The position numbers were made by a program, and so were the translations under genes. Source: Bacillota bacterium (GTDB lineage: Bacteria > Bacillota_E > RBS10-35 > JAJYVN01). Taken from it: DNA of 9,166 nucleotides. Under the pieces are notes generated by a model, which saw nothing but the letters and a program-made list of their open reading frames with translations, was not told where the DNA came from and ran no database searches. The stretch lies in the NCBI GenBank assembly GCA_021846605.1, contig JAJZWQ010000125.1, positions 1 through 9,166 of the forward strand, given 5' to 3'. Of this stretch, positions 1-6,797 are shown in pieces (position 1 is the stretch's first letter; every line of letters starts with the position of its first letter).

Positions 1-62
1 TACATTCGCCACGCCGCTTGGTAGCTGATGCCTTGCTCCTTCGCCCACACGCTCAACTTCAT
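1..62 (-). CDS. tnpA: IS607-family serine recombinase (TnpA), N-terminal fragment cut by window edge
   Basis: Reading leftward from an ATG at 62-60, the 20 visible residues are MKLSVWAKEQGISYQAAWRM, after which the window ends. This is the characteristic opening of IS607-family transposases, whose N-terminus is a MerR-like helix-turn-helix that reads DNA and is followed by a serine-recombinase catalytic domain (not visible here). The family moves by serine-recombinase chemistry and its members usually carry a tnpB gene downstream, which would lie left of the window. The start is supported by the family match and by a TATACT box six bases upstream. I see no Shine-Dalgarno, which fits a leaderless message. 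Whether the gene is intact cannot be judged. The identification rests on few residues, but the pattern is distinctive. Confidence 0.85.
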   Translation of the reverse strand, partial: MKLSVWAKEQGISYQAAWRM

Positions 63-68
63 GCATTC

Positions 69-74
69 AGTATA
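69..74 (-). promoter_or_regulatory. -10 box TATACT of tnpA, implying a leaderless start
   Basis: On the minus strand TATACT (one mismatch to TATAAT) ends six bases before the tnpA ATG. Transcription would therefore begin at or next to the start codon. At the usual 16-18 base spacing the -35 region is poor (TCTACG or neighbours). The local sequence is visibly more AT-rich than the genes to the right, as expected for the end of a mobile element. Confidence 0.45.
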
Positions 75-183
75 CCACACCTATTGCTGGACGTAGATAC
101 AACTGGCCAACAGCCGGCACCCTGTGCAGTTCTGCCTGCCGCCCGAAGCGGACCGCGTGCGGCGGCCAAAGGGGGGCACGACG
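75..183. other. Probable IS607-element end and leader of the ferritin-like gene
   Basis: The outer end of the IS607-type element should lie in this interval, because tnpA begins at 62 and the ferritin-like gene on the other side begins at 184. Composition changes from AT-richer before about 115 to GC-rich after about 140. IS607-family elements lack long terminal inverted repeats and make no target duplication, so the exact boundary cannot be read from one end. Confidence 0.4.
168..176 (+). promoter_or_regulatory. Ribosome binding site fixing GTG 184 as start
   Basis: AAAGGGGGG lies seven bases before GTG 184. It is the only good Shine-Dalgarno in the region and favours this GTG over the in-frame ATG at 124, which has none and gives an unlikely arginine-rich leader. 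Confidence 0.6.
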
Positions 184-1361
184 GTGAACGTCAGCGACGA
201 TCCGGTGGGTTTGGGCCTCTCGCCGTTCGGTGGCTGCGCCAGCATGGAGGAAGCCATGCGCCCCGGCCTCTCCGTCGAGGAGTGTGTGCGCCACCTCAAG
301 CGCTACCACTATGCCTTCCGTCGCCTGCACGGGATCTTCACGGCGCGCCTCCCTGCCGAGCCGCTCTATGAACTCAAAACGGCCTTCAGCATCCACGCCC
401 ACATCTGCGCGGAGCACGTGGCGGCGCTGCGGGCCCGCGTGGGCGAGATGCGCGAGCCGCCGCTGGGCATGGAAGACGTCCCCGACCCCACCCTGCAGAT
501 CTTCTTCGACGGGATCCTGGCCGCCCCCAGCGCCGCCGCCCTGGTGCGTGGCCTGTACGCGGAGGCCGTTCCCGCCCTGCGTGGCGCCCGCGAATCGAAC
601 GCCACCTCGCCGACACCAACCCCCTGGCCGACTACCCCTCCGCCTGGCTGTGCCAGATGGCGCTCCTGGAGTTGGCCGACATCGAGCGCTTCGGGGCAAC
701 GGCGGTGGACCGCCTGGCCGGCGGTGCCGCCGCCGTTGGTCTTGCCGGGTGGGCGGGCCTGCTCCGCGGCGCCCTGGCCGCCGCGGGTGGACTGCACGGT
801 GCGACTACTACCGAAGACATGTCCCGTCAGCTCTGGGACGAGGGACGGCACTCGCTGATGGGGCTGGTGGGCTTCGCGCGGTTGGGGGTCGACTGGCGCC
901 AGGTGATGGTCAACTTCACCTGGTGCCTGGGATTGAACACGCAGCTGACGCCCCGAGAGCGGCACGGCGTCCTGTATTTCATCGAGCAGGGCCTGATGCC
1001 GCGGACGGGCAAGCGCTTCGAGTGGGAGGTGGCCCAGGCCTCCGGGGATCCCCTCTCCACGCTCTTCCAGGACTACGACTGGGCAGACGAGGTCCTGCAC
1101 GCCAGGATCGGACGGGACCTCTATGTGTCGACGTTCGCCGATTCCAAGGAGGCCATCGCCTGGGGGGACGCCTGCTGGTCCAAGGTCATGGACGGCTGGG
1201 AGGACTGGCGCCGCCAGGGCCTGACCGCCCACCGCAACTGGTGGCCCGAGGTCTACCGCGAGGCGTGCGCCCGCTGAGGAGAGGCGCCGGATCCCGAGGT
1301 GCTGGCCTATGCCGAGGACTATTCGAAGAAGCGCGCGCATCTCAAGGCCTTCGCCGAATAG
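184..1361 (+). pseudogene. Ferritin-like (DUF455/MiaE-like) protein, broken by one frameshift and one in-frame TGA
   Basis: The gene starts at GTG 184 and reads in frame 1 to about 589, then must shift to frame 3, which reads sensibly as RIERHLADTNPLADYPSAWL. One base is missing within about 585-592. The repaired product is about 392 residues of four-helix ferritin-like type. Visible metal-ligand candidates are E63 and E77-H78 in the first half, DEGRH at about 219-223 (ExxH) and DWADEVLHA at about 299-307 (ExxH). Such motifs occur in diiron ferritin-like proteins related to DUF455 and MiaE; the substrate is unknown. At codon 365 (1275-1277) there is a TGA, yet the same frame continues in natural-looking, lysine- and glutamate-bearing protein (DPEVLAYAEDYSKKRAHLK) to TAG 1359-1361. 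The two lesions could be real decay or sequence errors. The fold call is from motifs and the exact subfamily is inference. Confidence 0.75.
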
Positions 1362-1377
1362 GCGCGGTGGCGGAACG

Positions 1378-1417
1378 CCGGGGAGGGGGATCGGGGTCTC
1401 CCCTCCTATCTCCCCGG
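1378..1417. terminator. GC-rich inverted repeat between convergent genes
   Basis: CCGGGGAG (1378-1385) pairs perfectly with CTCCCCGG (1410-1417). The interior also offers G-run/C-run pairing (1386-1403). It sits where the ferritin-like gene and the MscS gene converge and overlaps the MscS stop at 1406-1408. There is no T-tract on either side, so it may slow both polymerases rather than act as a standard intrinsic terminator. Confidence 0.35.
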
Positions 1418-2317
1418 TTCCGGCGACGGGGAGGCGGCGGGCGGGGTCTTCTGGCGCTGTTCGTCGCGGATGTGCTCCAGCGTGGCCGCCACGGCCAGCA
1501 GGATGTGCGAGGCCGCGTCGTCCTGCTCGTGCACGGATTCCACCCAGGCCTCGACCGCGAACGAGGTGAGCACGGTCGTCAGGTCCACCAAGCGCACGGT
1601 GAGGGCGCCGCGCATCAGGGGATCGTCGTGCTCCAGTTTGGTCGCCATGGCCTGCAGCCGTTCCCACAGCAGGGCTGGCGGGATGGCGGCCTCCGCCTCG
1701 GAGCGCACGCGCACCTTGCAGCCGTGGGAGTGCGAGTGGTTGCGCACGGTGGAATGGAGCAGCACGGCGTTCGGGATCAGCATGACCTGGCCGTCGGCCG
1801 CAGTGCAGATGGTGTGCAGCAGGTTGACGTCCCGCACCCGGCCGCGCTGGCCCGCCAGGATGGCCTCGTGCGGGTAGGAGGGGGCCAGAAACGGAAGACG
1901 CCAACTGACCACGGTCACCTCGTCACCGATCTCGAACGGGCGCCAGATGACCAGGACCATGCCCGCGAGCACGTTGCCGAAGAGGGTCTGGCCAGCTAGG
2001 CCGATGACGACCGTCAGTGCGGCGCCGCCAAAGGTGATGTTTTTGAACGACACTCCGAGGGCGGCCAGCACCGCCGCGGCGGTGAGCGCATACATCACCA
2101 GCCGGACGAGCAGGCGCACCAGTCCCGCCCGGCGGAGATCCGCGCGCCCGGCGGGTTCGTGCCGCAGGTGCCCTTCCAGGGTGGACGTCATGAGGATCCC
2201 CGCCGCCAGCGCCAGTGCCGCGCGCACATAGCGCACATAGGGGAGCGTCCCCGCCAGCATCGGGGGCACGAGCCGCGATGGGAGGAAGGCCACCACCACC
2301 AGCAGCAGGACGATCAC
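1406..2317 (-). CDS. MscS-family small-conductance mechanosensitive channel
   Basis: This inner-membrane channel would open under membrane tension and release solutes on osmotic downshock. Residues are counted from GTG 2317. Hydrophobic segments lie at about 1-20, 27-46 and 68-88. The signature pore helix follows at about 97-124 (GGAALTVVIGLAGQTLFGN) and runs into WRPFEIGDEV at 125-134, the hallmark entry to the MscS beta domain. The beta domain continues with GRVRDVNLLHT and DGQVMLIPNAVLL at about 159-187. A stretch of some 20 residues (137-157) between these looks like a loop insertion. The alpha-beta C-terminal domain ends in a short Pro/Ser tail. GTG 2317 has no Shine-Dalgarno and gives a clipped first membrane helix. 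An in-frame ATC at 2347-2345 with GGAGG nine bases upstream would add IKAGWWNWRW and is a better-placed start. The in-frame TAG lies further upstream. Confidence 0.85.
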   Translation of the reverse strand: MIVLLLVVVAFLPSRLVPPMLAGTLPYVRYVRAALALAAGILMTSTLEGHLRHEPAGRADLRRAGLVRLLVRLVMYALTAAAVLAALGVSFKNITFGGAALTVVIGLAGQTLFGNVLAGMVLVIWRPFEIGDEVTVVSWRLPFLAPSYPHEAILAGQRGRVRDVNLLHTICTAADGQVMLIPNAVLLHSTVRNHSHSHGCKVRVRSEAEAAIPPALLWERLQAMATKLEHDDPLMRGALTVRLVDLTTVLTSFAVEAWVESVHEQDDAASHILLAVAATLEHIRDEQRQKTPPAASPSPEPGR

Positions 2318-2356
2318 CCAGCGCCAGTTCCACCATCCAGCTTTGATGCCGTCGCA

Positions 2357-2361
2357 CCTCC
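2357..2361 (-). promoter_or_regulatory. GGAGG upstream of a possible ATC start of the MscS gene
   Basis: On the minus strand GGAGG is followed by nine bases and then ATC (2347-2345), in frame with the channel. No ATG, GTG or TTG lies at a fitting distance. Either ATC is used as a rare start codon or an original ATG has mutated. Confidence 0.4.
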
Positions 2362-2536
2362 GTGTCCGTCGCGTCCCCTGAGGCTACCATCGCGGAAAGC
2401 CGATGCTCAAGGGGCGGCGTGCCCCCGGCCGCGGGGCCCGCGAGGGCGAAGGGTGCGCCAGGGTCCCCTCCCCTCCCCTCCCCTTGTTGTCCATGCCGGC
2501 ACGGGCCCTGGCCCAGGAGGGGGCCTCCGCCGGGCC

Positions 2537-2876
2537 GAAGCCGGGAGGCTCTACCCCGCATATGCGAGCGTAGGTGAACCACTGCCCCTTGTGATGGATC
2601 TCATGGTGGAGGCCTTCAGCCGCCCCACGGCGTCCGCCATGGCCACCGGCCCGCTGATCGGTGCGGCAGCTCGACGAAGGAGCCAGCCTGGATCGCCCGG
2701 GCGAAGCGGGTGCCGCGGCCGCGGATGTGGTTCAGCAGGCGGGCGGTCGTCCTGGCGGCACCATCCCACGGCCGGAAGTCGGCGGCGGAGGCTGGCAGGC
2801 GCTCGGCCAACCTCTCCAGGGCACGGCCGTGCAACCTCCAGTGGTCGCGAAAAGCCTTGGCAGGAGCGGTGGGCAT
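2537..2876 (-). pseudogene. DinB-family (DinB_2-like) metalloprotein, decayed across three frames with internal deletion
   Basis: An ATG at 2876-2874, preceded at seven bases by GGAGGAGG, starts a clear DinB-superfamily N-terminus: FRDHWRLHGRALERLAERL, then DFRPWDGA, LLNHI and ARAIQAGSFVELPH (to residue 72). From about 2665 the family sequence moves to a second frame (AMADAVGRLKAST). From about 2604 it moves to the third frame, which carries the C-terminal metal-site motif HHEIHHKGQ and ARICGVEPPGF. Intact relatives are about 150-170 residues. Here only about 110 codons separate the ends, so roughly 30-50 codons between the middle helix and the His motif are gone. Read in its own frame the start codon yields only 86 residues with no C-terminal metal ligands. 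Family members are four-helix-bundle, often thiol-transferase-like proteins. This copy should be inactive. Confidence 0.8.
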
Positions 2877-2883
2877 CGGAAAG

Positions 2884-2891
2884 CCTCCTCC
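2884..2891 (-). promoter_or_regulatory. Strong ribosome binding site left in front of the decayed DinB gene
   Basis: GGAGGAGG on the minus strand sits seven bases before ATG 2876. It shows where the ancestral gene began and that translation initiation may still occur despite the broken body. Confidence 0.65.
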
Positions 2892-2992
2892 ACGGCGCCG
2901 ATGGGCGGGAGGGCCATCCGCCGGCTCTATGCCTGGCCATTCTTGCCGACCGCCGCCGGCCCTGCCGTCCCCCGCCGACCCGTGGTGCGGCC

Positions 2993-5047
2993 TCAGGAGA
3001 ACAGGCTCTCACCGAACCGGTCCAGGGCCAGCCGGTGCCAGCGGAAGTAGGTGGCGCGCGACGCCCCCAGTTCTTCGGCCACGGCCTCGTGGGATCCGCT
3101 CCGCTGCACGTAGTAGTGGTGGAGCACGTCGCGTCCCGGGATCGACGGGCCGCCCAGGTCGGCCGAGGCCAGGGCGTCCAGGATCCAGGCCCGGACGCGG
3201 TCCGGAACCGGCGCCTGCCCGTACTGGGCGGCGTAATGCCGCGCGGCGGCGGTCAGGCTGAGGCGGTCGTCGTCATGCAGGGCGGTCAGCGCGTCCCGGG
3301 CCGCGTCGCGGCGCCGGAAGGGAGGTATGGCCTCCTCGGCCTGGGGGCGTCCCAACTGGCGGAGCCAGGCCGGCCACCCCCCGAAGGCCGCGAAGTCCAA
3401 GAACTGCTGCGCCTCGCTCACCGCCGCTCCGCCCTGGTCCCGGAAGCCCAGCACGGTCAGGACGGTGCGCACCTCCGGGTCTTCGAGCAGCGACAGTACC
3501 TGGTCAAAGCGCGAGAACGCCAGCAGGAGATCGCGCAAGAGCGCCTCACGCACCCCGGGGCGGCTGCGGCAGACGTGCAGTACGCAGAGGACCAGGCGGT
3601 TGGCGACCTCGCCCTGCCGCGGCAACTGCTCGGCGCGCGGGCCGAGCAGGGCGGCCAGGCTGTGGGAGGGCGGCAGGCTGGCGCTGTACCCGGAAAGCCG
3701 CCCCGCGCCGTCCCGGACGACCCGGAAGGCCTCGGGGTGGGCCCCCAACAGTCCCAGCACCAGGGCGGCCTGGGAGCGGGTCCTCTCTGGGGCCTCCGCC
3801 GCCAACCCGTCCCGCCAGGCGGCCGCGATCTCGTTGCAGTCGCCGGCGCTGGCCGCCCGGGCGCAGAGGCGGGCCCCCGTGCCGTCCAGCCGCGTGCCCA
3901 GCGGTGAGCCATGCAGAGCCAGCAGGAGAGCCTGCTCCTGTTCGTACCCGCCCGGGGTGTAGCTTCGGCCCAGGGCGTGGGTGAGGGCCCGCTGCCGCCA
4001 GCGCCCCTGGGCCCACGGCCGCTGGCGCAGCACCACGGCGAGGATGGCATCGCGCACGGTGTCGTGGATGCGGTAGCGCCCCTGCCACGGGTACAACAGC
4101 CGCAACCCCATCACCTGGGGCCATCCCGCGTCGACGTTGGCCTGGCCCACCATGGCGGCCAGGATCTCGCGATCAAAGCTGGGCAAGAGGGAGGCGGCGG
4201 CCAGGAGCCGATCCACCTCCGATCCCCCCAGGCCGGCGCGCCAGGCCCGCCGGCGCGATCCCGGATGGAGCAACTGCTCGATCAGGGCCGACCACCGGGT
4301 GACCTCGTCGGGGGCGGTCTCCGCGGTGCCGGCCGCCGGCGAAGGCAGGCGGGTCAGGGCGTCGGCCACGACGGAGAGCAGGGCGGGGCTTGTCCCCGCC
4401 AGGCGCATCGCCTCGCGCCGTGCCGCCTCGTTGTGGACCCCGCAGTGTTCCAGGAACGCCATGGCCTGTCCCTCACCGAACGGCAGCAGGGGCACGGGGT
4501 GGACGACGGCCCGCCAGGCGCGGTCTCCGGGCCAGGCTTCATCGGGGCTGCGCCGGCCGGCCAGCATGACACACACCCCGACGCCGCAGCGATAGAGGAT
4601 TTCGTGCCGCAGCCAGCCGTCGGCCGCCACCAGTTCCTCGTAATGGTCGACCGCCAGCAAGAGGCCGCCCTCCAGACCGCAGGCGTTGATGGCCTCGACC
4701 ACGGCGTCCGCGCCGCGCGGCCCGCCCGGGGGCGGGGTGGTGAGCAGTGCCCGCTGCAGCCAGCGGAGCAGGGCGTCGGCGTTGTGCCCGGCGACGTGGC
4801 CGTCGACCAGGACGGTGCGTCTGGCGTCCCCCGCGGCCAGGCGCTGCACGGCGCGCAGCGAGGAGGACTTACCGCTACCGGCGGGTCCGTGGACGTAGAC
4901 GACGACCGGCCGCTCCCGGCTGGCCCCCACCAGCTGACGGAGTGCCGCGATCTCCTGGTCGCGGCCGAACAGCAGGTCGGACTCGGCGTCGGCCACGGCC
5001 GATCCGACACTCGTTGGCGCGTCGTACGTCTGCACACGCTTCCCCAC
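2993..5047 (-). CDS. STAND/AAA-like P-loop NTPase with C-terminal helix-turn-helix, 684 residues
   Basis: The N-terminal part has LLFGRDQEIAALRQLV (25-40), the usual lead-in of STAND and ORC/Cdc6-like ATPases. It is followed by Walker A GPAGSGKS at 54-61 and Walker B-like LLLAVDHYEEL at 129-139. The middle (about 250-600) is Leu/Ala-rich and helical, without a repeat I can name, and could be a sensor or scaffold. It includes a winged-helix-like stretch near YRIHDTVRDAIL. The last 50 residues contain a helix-turn-helix (SHEAVAEELGASRATYFRWH, from residue 650). This suggests an ATP-dependent switch that ends in DNA binding, as in MalT-like regulators but with a different HTH type. The gene lies 45 bases downstream of the glycosyltransferase on the same strand. 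GTG 5047 has no clear Shine-Dalgarno. GTG 5035 (codon 5), with AAGGTGGGG upstream, is an alternative. No signal peptide or membrane segment is seen. Its target is unknown. Confidence 0.8.
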   Translation of the reverse strand: MGKRVQTYDAPTSVGSAVADAESDLLFGRDQEIAALRQLVGASRERPVVVYVHGPAGSGKSSSLRAVQRLAAGDARRTVLVDGHVAGHNADALLRWLQRALLTTPPPGGPRGADAVVEAINACGLEGGLLLAVDHYEELVAADGWLRHEILYRCGVGVCVMLAGRRSPDEAWPGDRAWRAVVHPVPLLPFGEGQAMAFLEHCGVHNEAARREAMRLAGTSPALLSVVADALTRLPSPAAGTAETAPDEVTRWSALIEQLLHPGSRRRAWRAGLGGSEVDRLLAAASLLPSFDREILAAMVGQANVDAGWPQVMGLRLLYPWQGRYRIHDTVRDAILAVVLRQRPWAQGRWRQRALTHALGRSYTPGGYEQEQALLLALHGSPLGTRLDGTGARLCARAASAGDCNEIAAAWRDGLAAEAPERTRSQAALVLGLLGAHPEAFRVVRDGAGRLSGYSASLPPSHSLAALLGPRAEQLPRQGEVANRLVLCVLHVCRSRPGVREALLRDLLLAFSRFDQVLSLLEDPEVRTVLTVLGFRDQGGAAVSEAQQFLDFAAFGGWPAWLRQLGRPQAEEAIPPFRRRDAARDALTALHDDDRLSLTAAARHYAAQYGQAPVPDRVRAWILDALASADLGGPSIPGRDVLHHYYVQRSGSHEAVAEELGASRATYFRWHRLALDRFGESLFS

Positions 5048-5054
5048 CTTGTGT

Positions 5055-5070
5055 GGCCGCAGCGGCGGCC
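5055..5070. repeat. Hairpin-forming inverted repeat just before the NTPase start
   Basis: GGCCGC (5055-5060) and GCGGCC (5065-5070) are separated by four bases. The repeat lies eight bases upstream of GTG 5047 in the 45-base gap after the glycosyltransferase. On the minus-strand message it would fold next to the ribosome site. No T-run follows, so it is not a typical terminator. A simple GC-rich coincidence is possible. Confidence 0.35.
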
Positions 5071-5092
5071 GCTAAATTTGCGTCCCGCGGGC

Positions 5093-6295
5093 TCAGAACA
5101 GGGAGCGCAGGGAATCGCCCACGACGGTGGCCATCGCCCCCGCGGAGAACGCCCGGGCCCGCTGGCGCGCGAGGCGGCCGAAGGCGGCCGCCTCGTCCGG
5201 TCGCGCCAGATAGGCGCACACGGCCTCGGCCAGTCCCTCGGGGTTCCCCGGCGGGACCAGGCGCCCGTCGATCCCGTCGCGCACGCTCTCCAGCGGGCCG
5301 CCGCTGGCGGCGGCCACCACGGGCTTGCCGAGAGCCATGCCCTCGACGACGGTCATGCCGAAGGGCTCGCCGCGGGAGGCGTGCACGACCACGTCCATCG
5401 CCTGCATCCACAGGGGGACGTTGGTCTGGTGTCCGGCTAGGACGAGGCGCTCCCCCACGCCGAGGGCCTCGGCCTGGGCCCGGAGCGCCGCGGGGTATTC
5501 CGGCGCGGAGACGTGTGTGCCCCCGACCACGACGAAGCGGGCCGACGGTATCCTCCCCAGGATGCGCGGGGTCGCGGCGACAAACGTGTCGCAGCCCTTC
5601 CAGGGTGCCAGCCGCGTGACCATCCCCACCAGGGGGCCGTCGACGGGCAGCCCCAGCACGCGGCGCGCCCCGGCCGGGCGGGGTAGCCGGCCGGGGTCGA
5701 AGCGCGCCAGGTCCACAGAGGGGTACACCACGCGGACCTGCCGATGCGGGGCCGCCCGGCGCTGCGCGGCTGCCGTGTGCCGGGACGGGCACCAGACCTC
5801 CCGGGCCGGGAGGGCCGCGGCCACCCGATCCAGGAGTGTGGGGGCGGGCAACCGGACCAGCCCGTGCTGGAACCAGACGGCCCGGCCCGGCCCCAGCGTG
5901 GCCAGCGCCGCCGGTCCGGTATAGAGGTGGGCCAACGGCATCCAGGACACCACCGCGTCCAGGCGTTCGGCCCGAATCCAGCCGGCCAGGGCCGCCACCG
6001 TGGCGGCGTAGCGGTGGGGCTGCCGCAGATGCCCCCGGGGGATGACCCGGGTGGGCACGCCGAGGTCCCGGACCGCTTCCACCAAGTCCCCGTCATCCAG
6101 GAAGGCCACGCGCCAGGCCGCCCGCGTGTGCGCGCGGTGGCGGCAGAGGTCCAGGAACATCTGCTCTGCCCCTCCGCGCCCTGCGGCCAGGGGCATCACC
6201 GTGCCGACGAGCAGTGACCCGTGCTCGGCGGCACGGGTGACCCCGTTCGCCACCGGCCCCGGGACCGTCTCCAACCCCGCCGCCAAAGGCGGCAC
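5093..6295 (-). CDS. Glycosyltransferase family 4 (GT-B fold), 400 residues
   Basis: This enzyme should transfer a sugar from a nucleotide-sugar donor to a lipid-linked or polysaccharide acceptor, retaining the anomeric configuration, at the cytoplasmic face of the membrane. The N-terminal Rossmann domain opens with LLVGTVMPLAAGRGGAEQM (28-46), a typical glycine-rich GT4 acceptor loop. The C-terminal domain has VRVVYPSVDLARFDP (about 187-201), GMVTRLAPWKGCD (224-236, with the R228/K233 phosphate-binding pair) and EPFGMTVVEGMALGKPVV. In the last motif E310 and E318 form the E-x7-E signature. Length and domain order are normal. The acceptor and sugar cannot be told. GTG 6295 starts directly in a run of G with no separate Shine-Dalgarno, so the true start is uncertain; conserved sequence begins near residue 27. 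The NTPase-HTH gene follows 45 bases later. Confidence 0.9.
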   Translation of the reverse strand: MPPLAAGLETVPGPVANGVTRAAEHGSLLVGTVMPLAAGRGGAEQMFLDLCRHRAHTRAAWRVAFLDDGDLVEAVRDLGVPTRVIPRGHLRQPHRYAATVAALAGWIRAERLDAVVSWMPLAHLYTGPAALATLGPGRAVWFQHGLVRLPAPTLLDRVAAALPAREVWCPSRHTAAAQRRAAPHRQVRVVYPSVDLARFDPGRLPRPAGARRVLGLPVDGPLVGMVTRLAPWKGCDTFVAATPRILGRIPSARFVVVGGTHVSAPEYPAALRAQAEALGVGERLVLAGHQTNVPLWMQAMDVVVHASRGEPFGMTVVEGMALGKPVVAAASGGPLESVRDGIDGRLVPPGNPEGLAEAVCAYLARPDEAAAFGRLARQRARAFSAGAMATVVGDSLRSLF

Positions 6296-6302
6296 CCCCC
6301 CC
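6295..6302 (-). repeat. G8 homopolymer overlapping the glycosyltransferase start codon
   Basis: Eight consecutive G on the minus strand (C on plus) end in the first base of GTG 6295. An upstream reading frame from GTG 6380 crosses the tract one base out of phase with the glycosyltransferase. Loss of one G would fuse it, adding about 28 residues. Such tracts are prone both to slippage and to sequencing error. Confidence 0.5.
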
Positions 6303-6380
6303 GGCCGGCAACACGAATGCCGACGAATCGCTGAACGGCGCGTTCCCGTTACCCTCCGACCCTAGCCCCGAGGCCAGCAC

Positions 6381-6797
6381 GAATTGTGTCGATTTCGGAC
6401 AGGCCAGGTGACCGCGTTTTCGACTCGGCCGGTAGTCGACGGGGCCCGCCGCCTACCGCCAAACGCGGGCGGCGGCGGACGGCGGGCACTTCACGCTGGG
6501 GCGGGCCCCACGGCGCGGCCGGGGCGGTCCTGTCGAGTGCGGGGCGCCGAGGCCGCCCGGTGGCGCACGGCTGACGACCTCCCTGCCTTCGCGCGGCGTA
6601 GCGCCCGTTCGGCATCCCCCGACAGCGGTGTCGTCGTGTCGCGAACGGCAGCGTCGGCGATACCGGCGACGGCGGTGTGCGTGAGACGGGGAGGAGGACT
6701 GCGCGCGGGCTGGGCGAGTTCCACCGTGAAGCCGCGCCAGCGGGGCGCGCGAGGAAGTGGTCGAGATGGAGATGGGGGGCAGGGCCGCCCCGCGCGG
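6381..6797. other. Region without a recognisable gene
   Basis: Both strands are open for long stretches only because the sequence is GC-rich. Translations are dominated by Arg, Gly, Pro and Ala without family motifs. A GGAGGAGG at 6690-6697 (plus) has no ATG, GTG or TTG at a suitable distance. It may be the orphaned ribosome site of the methyltransferase relic that follows. The glycosyltransferase promoter should lie near the left edge, but I see no convincing -35/-10 pair. Confidence 0.5.

Noticed and set aside
1275..1277. Selenocysteine at the in-frame TGA
   Set aside because: The local context is not a known selenoprotein active site, no clear SECIS-like stem directly follows, and the gene also carries a frameshift.
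366..1904. Long open frame on the minus strand opposite the same genes
   Set aside because: It has low-complexity composition and no ribosome site, and it conflicts with the recognised ferritin-like and MscS readings.
230..1999. Long open frame on the plus strand across the ferritin-like and MscS genes
   Set aside because: It is rich in Arg/Pro/Gly without motifs and overlaps two genes with clear family signatures in other frames; long chance frames are expected at this GC content.
2159..3907. Long plus-strand frame opposite the DinB relic and the NTPase gene
   Set aside because: It is the antisense shadow of a protein with Walker motifs, and the translation shows no domain.
3911..5440. Long plus-strand frame opposite the NTPase and glycosyltransferase genes
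   Set aside because: It crosses the boundary of two well-supported minus-strand genes and has no recognisable motif.
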